A DNA stretch of 5,327 nucleotides from positions 1 to 5,327 of the forward strand of contig CAOSZT010000151.1 in NCBI GenBank assembly GCA_948528155.1. The letters run 5' to 3'. This DNA comes from an uncultured Clostridia bacterium. Lineage in GTDB: Bacteria > Bacillota > Clostridia > TANB77 > CAG-508. Each line of letters begins with the position of its first letter. The stretch's first letter is position 1. Position numbers and translations under genes: made by a program. Under the pieces are notes generated by a model that saw only the letters and a list, made by a program, of their open reading frames with translations, did no database searches and was not told where the DNA came from. Positions 1 to 5,179 of this stretch are shown here, piece by piece.

Positions 1-592
1 AATTTATCAAATTTACTTTTTTTGTTTCAAAATCTTCTAATAATTTCGCTTTAGTAACTTCGTCTAACTGAATTTTACAAATAATTGTATTCAAATAAGT
101 AAAATTTTCTATATATATTCCGTTTATTTTACAATAATATTTAAAAATATCTAAATTATTATATTCAAGCTCTGCCTCAGCCTCTAAACCAATACATTTT
201 TCAATTTTATCCGAAATATCTATAGCTTTAATTGTTACATCTGAATATGCCCTTACTAATCCACCTGTACCAAGTAAAATTCCACCAAAATATCTTGTTA
301 CAATCACCACCACATTACACAAATTATTCTTTTGTAAAATATTCAACATAGGTCCACCAGCTGTACCAGATGGTTCCCCATCATCACTCGATTTTTCTAT
401 TATTTTTTCATTTTCTATCAATCTATAAGCTACACAATTATGTCTTGCATCATAATAACTCTTTTTTATTTGTTTTATAACACTTTCTGCATACTCTTGA
501 TTTTCAACTTTTATTAAATTACATATAAATTTTGACTTTTTTTCTATTAACTCAGTCTGCACATTTTCTTTAATTGTAATAAAACTTTCCAT
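1..592 (-). CDS. yigZ: YigZ/IMPACT-family protein, 3' end cut by window edge
   Basis: Open frame of 197 codons running off the left edge. It starts at ATG 592-590, preceded by a good Shine-Dalgarno sequence (AAGGGAG, 597-603). The product begins MESFITIKEN and carries the UPF0029/IMPACT signature: YYDARHNCVAYR (about residues 38-49), SSDDGEPSGTAGGPML (about 60-75), then VVVIVTRYFGGILLGTGGLV (about 87-106), a block diagnostic of YigZ (YvyE in Bacillus subtilis). The second, smaller ferredoxin-like domain follows. Family members are usually about 200-220 residues, so only the last 10-20 seem to be missing. The biochemical role is not firmly established; structural work suggests nucleic acid or translation-factor binding, and eukaryotic IMPACT regulates GCN2. 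It is cytoplasmic, with no signal peptide or membrane segment. It lies 55 nt behind the flavoprotein gene with no terminator between, so co-transcription is likely. Family assignment is firm; function is not. Confidence 0.93.
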   Translation of the reverse strand, partial: MESFITIKENVQTELIEKKSKFICNLIKVENQEYAESVIKQIKKSYYDARHNCVAYRLIENEKIIEKSSDDGEPSGTAGGPMLNILQKNNLCNVVVIVTRYFGGILLGTGGLVRAYSDVTIKAIDISDKIEKCIGLEAEAELEYNNLDIFKYYCKINGIYIENFTYLNTIICKIQLDEVTKAKLLEDFETKKVNLIN

Positions 593-647
593 ATTTCTCC
601 CTTCGCCCACTTACTCTGTGCTACACTTAAAAACATTAATTAAATAA

Positions 648-1886
648 CTACATACCTGCAGTATATCCTGTTGAATATGCTATTTGAAGATTAAACCCAC
701 CTGTATAACTATCTACATCAATAATTTCTCCTGCAAAATACAATCCCTTTACTAACTTTGATTCCATAGTCTTTGGATTTATTTCCTTTATGTTTATTCC
801 TCCACTTGTAATTATTGCTTCATCTATTGGTCTAAAACTACTAATTACAATTTCAAAATCTTTTAATACTTTTACAAGACATTTTCTCTCCTGTTTAGTT
901 ATTTCATTTACTTTTTTATCAGGTTCTATTTTAGTTAAATCAATTATTATAGGAATTAACTTTTGTGGTAAAAGCCCATCTAAACTATTTTTAAATTGCT
1001 TATTTTTCAAATTGGAAAAATCCCTTAATATTCTTTCATCTAATTTTTCTTCAGAAAGTGCTGGCTTAAAATCAATTTTTAAAACTATCTTTTTATTTTT
1101 TAAAAGTTCATAAATATTCTTATATCTAACCAAATGTGCAGAACTACTTAATATTGTTGGACCAGATACACCAAAATGTGTAAATAACATCTCTCCAAAA
1201 TCTTCATATATTGTTTTATTATTTTCAGTATTTTTTAACTCTATTTTCACATTTTTTAAAGATAATCCTTGTAAACTTTTACATATATTTTTATTATAAC
1301 TTTCTAATGGAACTAAAGATGGCTTTACTGGTATTATTGTATGCCCTAGTTTTTCTGCAAGTTTATATCCTTCTCCTGTAGATCCTGTTAATGGATAACT
1401 CTTTCCTCCTGTAGCTAATATCACTTTATCTGCCTCTAATACACTTTTTTTTGTCTTTACTTTTAATTTATTTTCTAATTTCACTATTTCTGTTACACTT
1501 GTATTATACATTATATCTACATTTAGTTTTCTCAGTTTATTCTTAAAACAGTGTAAAACATCCAAAGATTTATCTGTTACAGGAAATATCCTATTTCCCC
1601 TTTCTTCTTTTACTTCCAACCCCTCTGTCTTTAAAAATTTTATTATATCAATATTAGTATAATTTTTAAAACTACTATACAAAAACTGTCCATTGCCTGG
1701 TGTATTTTGAATAAAATCCTCTATTGGCAAAGATGATGTTATATTACACCTCCCCTTTCCAGTAATAAGCAACTTTTTTCCCAGCATTTCCATTTTTTCC
1801 AATAAGATAACCTTATTTCCATTTTCAGCTGATGTAATTGCTGACATCATTCCAGCTGGACCTCCACCTATTACTATAACCTTCAC
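648..1886 (-). CDS. HI0933/YhiN-family FAD-dependent oxidoreductase (BaiN-like)
   Basis: Flavoprotein of 412 residues counted from GTG 1886. The N-terminus is a Rossmann FAD-binding fold: MKVIVIGGGPAG (GxGxxG at about 7-12) and the ribose-binding acidic residue in LLEK (about E30). Next comes the family hallmark TGKGRCNIT (about 42-50), ATGG (about 158-161), FTHFGVSGP (about 235-243) and the C-terminal FAD motif GLYFAGEIIDVDSYTGGFN (about 381-399). This order is typical of the HI0933 family (YhiN, YtfP, clostridial BaiN), annotated as NAD(P)/FAD-dependent or 'aminoacetone oxidase-like' enzymes. BaiN has been linked to reduction of bile-acid intermediates, but the sequence alone does not show that substrate here. 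The protein ends a few residues after the last motif, slightly short at the C-terminus but apparently complete. It follows the PLP enzyme by 63 nt without a clear promoter or terminator, so it is probably in the same transcript. A longer frame from GTG 1895 is rejected because that codon lies within the ribosome-binding site. Confidence 0.93.
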   Translation of the reverse strand: MKVIVIGGGPAGMMSAITSAENGNKVILLEKMEMLGKKLLITGKGRCNITSSLPIEDFIQNTPGNGQFLYSSFKNYTNIDIIKFLKTEGLEVKEERGNRIFPVTDKSLDVLHCFKNKLRKLNVDIMYNTSVTEIVKLENKLKVKTKKSVLEADKVILATGGKSYPLTGSTGEGYKLAEKLGHTIIPVKPSLVPLESYNKNICKSLQGLSLKNVKIELKNTENNKTIYEDFGEMLFTHFGVSGPTILSSSAHLVRYKNIYELLKNKKIVLKIDFKPALSEEKLDERILRDFSNLKNKQFKNSLDGLLPQKLIPIIIDLTKIEPDKKVNEITKQERKCLVKVLKDFEIVISSFRPIDEAIITSGGINIKEINPKTMESKLVKGLYFAGEIIDVDSYTGGFNLQIAYSTGYTAGM

Positions 1887-1891
1887 TGTTT

Positions 1892-1902
1892 TCACCCCCT
1901 TT
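1892..1902 (-). promoter_or_regulatory. Shine-Dalgarno site that fixes the flavoprotein start
   Basis: The minus strand reads AAAGGGGGTGA, nearly the full complement of the 16S rRNA 3' end (TAAGGAGGTGA), with a G replacing one A. The GTG at 1895-1893 is part of this site and cannot be its start codon. The GTG at 1886-1884 lies 8 nt after the G run, the normal distance, and gives the usual family N-terminus MKVIVIGGG. Confidence 0.85.
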
Positions 1903-1949
1903 ACTATAATTTTTAAAATACAGATTTATTTGTATTTTGCATATAATAG

Positions 1950-3200
1950 TTATTTAATTTCTTGAATTGCTTTTAATATTCCAAATTTTCCATAATTATA
2001 TGTAAGTCCACCTTGCATATATGCAATAAAAGGCTCTCTTATAGGTCCATCACAACTTAACTCAATTGTTGATCCTTCAGTAAAAGTTCCAGCAGCCATT
2101 ATTACTTTATCATCATATCCCCCCATTTCACTTGGAGTCGGAATTACATTAGAATCTATTGGTGAACCTCTTTGAATTCCCTGACAAAATTTTACCAAAT
2201 TGTCCTCTGACCCTAATTTGATTGTCTGAACTATATCTGCCCTTATTTCATCATATTTAGGATCTACATCATATCCTAACTTTTCCAAAATTCTGCTTGC
2301 AAATATTGCAGTTTTTACACTTGCTTCTACAACTTGTGGTGCAAAAAATAATCCCTTTAATAATTGAGTGTTTTGTCCTAAAGAAGGTCCTATTTCTTTT
2401 CCAATACCAGGAGCTGTTAATCTTTCTGCACATAATTCAATAAGCTCTTTTTTTCCAACAATATATGCCCCAGAAGTTGCAATTCCTGCTCCCAAATTCT
2501 TCATTAATGAACCAACTACAATATCAGCACCAACCTCTATTGGCTCTCTATCTTGTACAAATTCTCCATAACAATTATCTACCATAATAATTACTTCTGT
2601 ATTTACTTCTCTAATAGCCCTAATAACATTTTCTATTTTTTCAATTGTCAAACTTTTTCTAGTTGAATATCCCCTTGACCTCTGTATTTCTACTAATTTT
2701 ACATCTTGACTTTTCAATCTTTTCTGTATTTCTTCTATATTAAAATCATCTTCAATAAGTTCAATCTGTTCATATTTTATTCCAAATGCATTTAATGAAC
2801 TTTTACTTGAACTTTCTCCACATCCTATAACAGTTTGTAATGTATCATAAGGAGCTCCTGTTATACTAACCATTGTATCATTTGGTCTTAATAATGCTGA
2901 TAAAGTTATTGCTAGTGCATGTGTACCAGATATGAATTGTGCTCTTACTAAAGCATCTTCAGCTTTAAATATATGTGCATATATGTCTTCTATCTTATTT
3001 CTTCCAGCTTCTTCTATTCCATATCCTGTTGATGAATTTAAGTGCATTTCTTGTAAATTATTTTCTTGAAACGCTAACAAAACTTTTAAACTATTTTTTT
3101 CGCTTATTTTTGCCATTTGGTTAAATTGTTCTTTTATTTCCTCTTCTACTTGTATCGCCATATTTTCTAGGTTTTCACTTATTCCTAAATCTTTTAACAT
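1950..3200 (-). CDS. Methionine gamma-lyase-family PLP enzyme ('aluminium resistance protein', YnbB-like)
   Basis: A 416-residue protein of the Met_gamma_lyase family (fold type I PLP enzymes), often annotated as a 'cystathionine beta-lyase family protein involved in aluminium resistance' (YnbB in Bacillus subtilis). Visible landmarks are STGYGIEEAGR (about 57-67), SGTHA (about 91-95, cofactor phosphate region), VDNCYGEF (about 207-214, with D208 likely contacting the pyridine nitrogen) and GSLMKNLGAG (about 230-239), where K234 is the probable Schiff-base lysine. The C-terminal GGLTYNYGKFG is also typical, and the length is normal for the family. By family it should act on a sulphur amino acid or related substrate in the cytoplasm, but the true substrate is not established. 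ATG 3200 is supported by GAGAGGA six bases upstream. It is the first gene of its unit, with its own promoter behind the rpsR terminator, and the flavoprotein and yigZ follow. Nothing is truncated, and the key residues are present. Confidence 0.95.
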   Translation of the reverse strand: MLKDLGISENLENMAIQVEEEIKEQFNQMAKISEKNSLKVLLAFQENNLQEMHLNSSTGYGIEEAGRNKIEDIYAHIFKAEDALVRAQFISGTHALAITLSALLRPNDTMVSITGAPYDTLQTVIGCGESSSKSSLNAFGIKYEQIELIEDDFNIEEIQKRLKSQDVKLVEIQRSRGYSTRKSLTIEKIENVIRAIREVNTEVIIMVDNCYGEFVQDREPIEVGADIVVGSLMKNLGAGIATSGAYIVGKKELIELCAERLTAPGIGKEIGPSLGQNTQLLKGLFFAPQVVEASVKTAIFASRILEKLGYDVDPKYDEIRADIVQTIKLGSEDNLVKFCQGIQRGSPIDSNVIPTPSEMGGYDDKVIMAAGTFTEGSTIELSCDGPIREPFIAYMQGGLTYNYGKFGILKAIQEIK

Positions 3201-3225
3201 TTTTTTCCTCTCTTTCTTCTTACCT

Positions 3226-3254
3226 ATTGTACTATATTCTTACATAAAATTCAA
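3226..3254 (-). promoter_or_regulatory. Sigma-A-type promoter of the PLP-enzyme gene
   Basis: The minus strand shows -35 TTGAAT (3254-3249), a 17-bp spacer and -10 TACAAT (3231-3226), each matching the vegetative consensus closely. The predicted start near 3219 leaves a leader of roughly 20 nt containing the Shine-Dalgarno sequence. It lies between the rpsR terminator and the gene, where a promoter is expected. Confidence 0.65.
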
Positions 3255-3271
3255 TGTATATAACTAATTTT

Positions 3272-3297
3272 TATAATATTTTTGTTAAAATATTATA
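3272..3297. repeat. AT-only perfect inverted repeat upstream of the PLP-enzyme promoter
   Basis: TATAATATTTT (3272-3282) and AAAATATTATA (3287-3297) are perfect 11-bp complements around TGTT. The repeat ends 17 bp upstream of the -35 element, a possible activator position. It is made only of A and T in an AT-rich spacer, so it may be chance or an AT-rich UP-like element. Confidence 0.35.
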
Positions 3298-3332
3298 TTT
3301 TATATTAAATAGGCAAAACTTAATTAATGAAA

Positions 3333-3375
3333 TAAAAAAGAATTAAAACTTTCGGCGAAAGTCTCAATTCTTTTT
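3333..3375 (-). terminator. Intrinsic terminator of the rpsF-ssb-rpsR operon
   Basis: A 19-bp stem (3335-3353 with 3357-3375) with a 3-nt loop starts four bases beyond the rpsR stop codon. On the minus-strand RNA the downstream arm runs directly into a run of U (complement of 3334-3339). Two positions (3347/3363 and 3345/3365) are G-U pairs in minus-strand RNA but A-C mismatches on the plus strand, so the structure is built for minus-strand transcripts. Confidence 0.93.
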
Positions 3376-3378
3376 ATT

Positions 3379-3660
3379 TTATTGTTGTGCATAAGGTAAT
3401 ATAGCAATATGTCTAGCTCTTTTAACAGCTATTGTAATATCTCTTTGGTGTTTAGCACAACATCCAGTTGTTCTTCTTGGTAAAATTTTCCCTTTATCAT
3501 TAACAAATTTTTTCAACTGATCTGGATTTTTATAATCTAATTCAAAATTTTTATCACTACATAAAACACAGATTTTTTTTCTTGGCTTTCTAAATTTTGG
3601 ATTATAATCTTCATCATAATTTTTATTATTATTATTTCTTTTTTGTTTTTTATCTGCCAT
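3379..3660 (-). CDS. rpsR: 30S ribosomal protein S18 (zinc-ribbon, C+ form)
   Basis: A 93-residue protein from ATG 3660. It has a lysine/asparagine-rich N-terminal tail (1-29), then KKICVLCSDKN (C31, C34), the conserved core ILPRRTTGCCAKHQRDITIAVKRARHIAILPY (written in part; about 59-90), and a short end. S18 binds the platform of the small subunit together with S6, which is encoded first in this operon. The pairs C31/C34 and C68/H71 (with C67 beside them) are the arrangement of the zinc-binding form of S18; many bacteria have lost these residues. The start at 3660 is chosen because the Shine-Dalgarno sequence AAGGGGG (3668-3674) lies 7 nt before it. An in-frame ATG at 3678 is possible but would put this site inside the gene. 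It follows ssb by 26 nt and is closed by the terminator at 3335-3375. Confidence 0.97.
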   Translation of the reverse strand: MADKKQKRNNNNKNYDEDYNPKFRKPRKKICVLCSDKNFELDYKNPDQLKKFVNDKGKILPRRTTGCCAKHQRDITIAVKRARHIAILPYAQQ

Positions 3661-3667
3661 TTTATTT

Positions 3668-3674
3668 CCCCCTT
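3668..3674 (-). promoter_or_regulatory. Shine-Dalgarno site that fixes the S18 start
   Basis: AAGGGGG on the minus strand, 7 nt before ATG 3660-3658. The upstream in-frame ATG (3678-3676) precedes this site, has only a weak AAAGG in front of it, and would add six residues (MEGGNK) that largely translate the ribosome-binding site. Confidence 0.82.
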
Positions 3675-3686
3675 CCATATAAACCT

Positions 3687-4121
3687 TTAAAATGGTAAAT
3701 CATCTGATGATGATGTCTCAAAATCTGCTCCCATACTTCCTGGCATTGTATTACCAAAAGTATTCTCAAAATCTCCTGAGCCTGATCCCATATCGCCTTC
3801 TCTTCTACTATCTGCAAAATATGCTTCTTCAGCAATAACTTCTGTTACATAATGTTTAACTCCTTGATCATCATCCCATGTTCTTGTTTGAATTCTTCCT
3901 ACTACTCCTACTTGTTGACCTTTCTTAAAGTATTTACTACAAAATTCACCTAATTTACTCCAAGCTATTATATTTATAAAATCTGCTTGTCTCTCTTCTC
4001 CTTGTCTCACAAATCTTCTATTTACAGCTAAACTAAATGAAGCAACTAGAGTATTATTAGTTTGTGTATATCTTACTTCTGGATCTCTTGTAAGTCTTCC
4101 CATTAATATTACTTTGTTCAT
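3687..4121 (-). CDS. ssb: Single-stranded DNA-binding protein
   Basis: A 144-residue SSB. The N-terminal OB-fold (about 1-105) begins MNKVILMGRLTRDPEVRYT and contains VASFSLAVNR, the aromatic-containing DFINIIAWSKLGEF, KGQQVGVVGRIQTRTW and the closing VTEVIAEEAYF. A flexible Gly/Ser/Asn/Met-rich linker follows (about 106-138), then the acidic tip SSDDLPF. That tip is the conserved partner-docking end of SSB, which recruits replication and repair proteins such as PriA, RecO and RecQ. The protein coats single-stranded DNA as a tetramer during replication, recombination and repair. It is the normal length for a Firmicutes SSB. The start is supported by AAAGGAAG, 6 nt upstream. It sits between the genes for S6 and S18, the classic arrangement, but the 177-nt gap from rpsF is long and carries a Fur-family-like inverted repeat. 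Confidence 0.98.
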   Translation of the reverse strand: MNKVILMGRLTRDPEVRYTQTNNTLVASFSLAVNRRFVRQGEERQADFINIIAWSKLGEFCSKYFKKGQQVGVVGRIQTRTWDDDQGVKHYVTEVIAEEAYFADSRREGDMGSGSGDFENTFGNTMPGSMGADFETSSSDDLPF

Positions 4122-4298
4122 ATATATCTTCCTTTCATTGTAATCATTACAAATTAAAACCTTTCAAAATTTTAAATTTATAAATCCTTTCACTCATCAT
4201 AAAATAACATTCTTTAAAAATATATTTTACAAATCTTTACTTTAATTAGGTCCCACTTTCTAAATTCATTAATACATCTTATAATTAATATGTAAAAA
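4122..4298 (-). other. Long rpsF-ssb intergenic spacer
   Basis: A gap of 177 nt separates the rpsF stop from the ssb start; in most Firmicutes these genes are separated by only tens of bases. It holds no supported gene and no terminator. The clear elements are the ssb Shine-Dalgarno sequence and the 15-bp inverted repeat just upstream of it (4138-4152). A possible internal promoter (TTGAAA, 19-bp spacer, TACAAT) has poor spacing and is not called. The rest is AT-rich sequence in which I recognise nothing. Confidence 0.6.
4138..4152. promoter_or_regulatory. 7-1-7 inverted repeat resembling a Fur/PerR/Zur box
   Basis: TTGTAAT-C-ATTACAA is a perfect 7-1-7 repeat with the TAATNATTA core shared by Bacillus Fur-family operators. 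It differs by one base per arm from the PerR consensus TTATAATNATTATAA and by one per arm from the Zur consensus TCGTAATNATTACGA. It lies 16 bp upstream of the ssb start, next to its ribosome-binding site. That it is a real operator is inference; a perfect 15-bp repeat of this type can arise by chance in DNA this AT-rich. Confidence 0.4.
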
Positions 4299-4583
4299 TT
4301 ATTGTTCTTTTCTAACTACGATAAATTTTATTATATCATCTGTAATTCTGTAAATTCTTTCAAGTTCTGCTATTGAATCTGGTTTTGCTTCAAAATTAAA
4401 TAACATATAAGTAGCTTCTTTAAACTTTTTAATTTCATATGCTAATCTTTTTTTACCCATATTTTCAACAGATTCAACTTTTCCATTTTCATTAATTAAT
4501 CCTGTAAATTTTTCTTCTAAAGCCTTTAATCCAGCTTCATCAACATTTGGATTAACAATGATAATACTTTCATATTTATTCAT
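4299..4583 (-). CDS. rpsF: 30S ribosomal protein S6
   Basis: A 94-residue protein, the standard bacterial S6 length. It begins MNKYESIIIVNPNVDEAG and shows the family core GKVESVENMGKKRLAYEIKK (about 34-53), EATYMLFNFEAKPDSIAELE (about 56-75) and the ending YRITDDIIKFIVVRKE. S6 is a ferredoxin-like protein that forms a heterodimer with S18 and binds the central domain of 16S rRNA. It lacks the long acidic C-terminal tail of enterobacterial S6. The start has a very strong Shine-Dalgarno sequence (GGGAGGTGA, 4588-4596) at ideal spacing. It is the first gene of rpsF-ssb-rpsR, driven by the promoter at 4677-4705, with an untranslated leader of about 87 nt containing two hairpins. In many bacteria the S6:S18 complex represses its own mRNA through a leader with a conserved CCG; I find no CCG in this leader. 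Confidence 0.98.
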   Translation of the reverse strand: MNKYESIIIVNPNVDEAGLKALEEKFTGLINENGKVESVENMGKKRLAYEIKKFKEATYMLFNFEAKPDSIAELERIYRITDDIIKFIVVRKEQ

Positions 4584-4610
4584 TATTTCACCTCCCTATG
4601 GATTTTAAAA

Positions 4611-4627
4611 CCTAACTTCAAGTTAAG
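4611..4627 (-). other. Small second hairpin in the rpsF leader
   Basis: In minus-strand RNA, CUUAACU pairs with AGUUAGG around a UGA loop: seven pairs, one of them G-U. It lies between the large 5' hairpin and the rpsF ribosome-binding site and is followed by UUUU. It could be part of a regulatory leader fold, but on its own it is too weak to call a terminator. Confidence 0.35.
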
Positions 4628-4632
4628 TAGAG

Positions 4633-4672
4633 ATGTTAAAAACAGAAATAGTCATGTTTCTGTTTTTAACAT
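4633..4672 (-). promoter_or_regulatory. Perfect 16-bp hairpin at the 5' end of the rpsF mRNA
   Basis: ATGTTAAAAACAGAAA (4633-4648) and TTTCTGTTTTTAACAT (4657-4672) are perfectly complementary around an 8-nt loop. The rpsF promoter places +1 near 4670, so the transcript would begin almost exactly with the first bases of the stem. It is not a terminator for the XRE gene, because no U-tract follows on the minus strand and it lies downstream of the rpsF promoter. Likely roles are 5'-end protection of the ribosomal-protein mRNA or control of translation. As DNA, it could also be a large operator covering the start site. Confidence 0.75.
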
Positions 4673-4676
4673 AGTT

Positions 4677-4705
4677 ATTTTACCACACTCTTTCTATTTT
4701 TGCAA
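4677..4705 (-). promoter_or_regulatory. Extended -10 promoter of rpsF-ssb-rpsR
   Basis: The minus strand reads -35 TTGCAA (4705-4700), a 17-bp spacer ending in TGG, and -10 TAAAAT (4682-4677). The TG one base before the -10 box makes it an extended -10 promoter, as expected for a highly expressed ribosomal-protein operon. The predicted start is near 4670, giving a leader of about 87 nt. It lies about 70 bp behind the stop codon of the XRE gene. Confidence 0.8.
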
Positions 4706-4776
4706 TAGATTTTTTAATTTACTTAGAAAGTTGGTACAAGATATTACTTTTATAGTTGAATATTCAAAAAGCTCAT

Positions 4777-5112
4777 TTATTCTTCAAGTTTTATCCTACT
4801 AACCAACTCCGAAAGCTGATAAATTAATTTTTGTTGTTGAGGATTACACCTTTCTAACAACAGACTAAAATCCTCTTTCAAATAATCTTTTGCTAAAACA
4901 TTACTTCCTGTAAGTAAATATCCTGGAGATACATTTAAAACTTCTGCAATCTGTGTTAATCTTTTTAAATTAACTTGACTTTTTCCCCTTTCTACTCTAC
5001 TCATAAAAGCCACTGAAACATTTATCATATCTGCCAATTCTTCTTGTTTTAAATTTCTTTGCATTCTTGTATTCCTAATTCTTCGTCCTATTACAGTATA
5101 ATCTGGTAACAT
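4777..5112 (-). CDS. XRE-family helix-turn-helix transcriptional regulator
   Basis: A 111-residue cytoplasmic DNA-binding protein. Residues about 8-68 form a Cro/CI-type (HTH_3) domain: IGRRIRNTRMQRNLKQEELA, then the turn and recognition helix around NVSVAFMSRVERGK (about 31-44), NLKRLTQIAEVLNVSPGYLL (about 48-67) and a TGS linker. The C-terminal 40 residues (SLLLERCNPQQQKLIYQLSELVSRI) are helical and probably dimerise; no ligand-binding or peptidase domain is present. ATG 5112 is supported by AGGAGG eight bases upstream. It has its own promoter (5142-5170) with an inverted repeat over the predicted start site, which suggests autoregulation. The target genes are unknown, and the position in front of rpsF does not prove a link to it. 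Many small clostridial XRE proteins look like this, so the family call is secure but the role is not. Confidence 0.93.
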   Translation of the reverse strand: MLPDYTVIGRRIRNTRMQRNLKQEELADMINVSVAFMSRVERGKSQVNLKRLTQIAEVLNVSPGYLLTGSNVLAKDYLKEDFSLLLERCNPQQQKLIYQLSELVSRIKLEE

Positions 5113-5131
5113 TTTTATAACCTCCTATTTC

Positions 5132-5144
5132 CTTTACTGTAAAG
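5132..5144. promoter_or_regulatory. Putative operator of the XRE gene
   Basis: CTTTAC-T-GTAAAG is a perfect 6-1-6 inverted repeat overlapping the -10 box (5142-5147) and the predicted start (near 5135). A second short palindrome, CTTATAAG (5151-5158), lies in the promoter spacer about 16 bp centre to centre. This is the usual place for a repressor to bind its own promoter. Binding by the XRE protein is inference. Confidence 0.5.
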
Positions 5145-5170
5145 ATATCACTTATAAGGTAATATGTCAA
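5142..5170 (-). promoter_or_regulatory. Promoter of the XRE regulator gene
   Basis: The minus strand has a perfect -35 TTGACA (5170-5165), a 17-bp spacer ending in TGA (extended -10 TGn) and -10 TATCTT (5147-5142). The -10 box is imperfect but helped by the TG. The predicted start near 5135 gives a leader of about 22 nt holding AGGAGG. The promoter begins 9 bp after the stop codon of the upstream partial gene. Confidence 0.75.
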
Positions 5171-5179
5171 TATTTTTTA

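Noticed and set aside
790..1113. Plus-strand open frame of 107 codons
   Set aside because: It lies wholly inside the flavoprotein gene on the opposite strand, has no ribosome-binding site, and its product resembles no protein; it is an antisense shadow.
1915..1938. 8-bp inverted repeat AAAATACA/TGTATTTT between the PLP-enzyme and flavoprotein genes, considered as a terminator
   Set aside because: It is an all-weak stem with an 8-nt loop, followed on the minus strand by A rather than U after the arm, so it is unlikely to stop transcription.
2368..2571. Plus-strand open frame of 67 codons
   Set aside because: It is antisense to the conserved PLP-enzyme gene, with no ribosome-binding site or recognisable motif.
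4147..4200. A 17-codon open frame (MMSERIYKFKILKGFNL) in the rpsF-ssb spacer
   Set aside because: It lacks a properly spaced Shine-Dalgarno sequence, its stop lies inside the 7-1-7 repeat, and an open frame this short is expected by chance.
4234..4260. GTGGGACC in the rpsF-ssb spacer, resembling the core of a T-box (GTGGNACC)
   Set aside because: There is no room for Stem I, no terminator/antiterminator pair, and the downstream genes are not aminoacyl-tRNA or amino-acid genes.
4756..4767. 12-bp palindrome TTGAATATTCAA behind the XRE gene
   Set aside because: It has no U-tract for a terminator and lies about 50 bp upstream of the rpsF -35 box; a short AT-rich palindrome is readily expected by chance.
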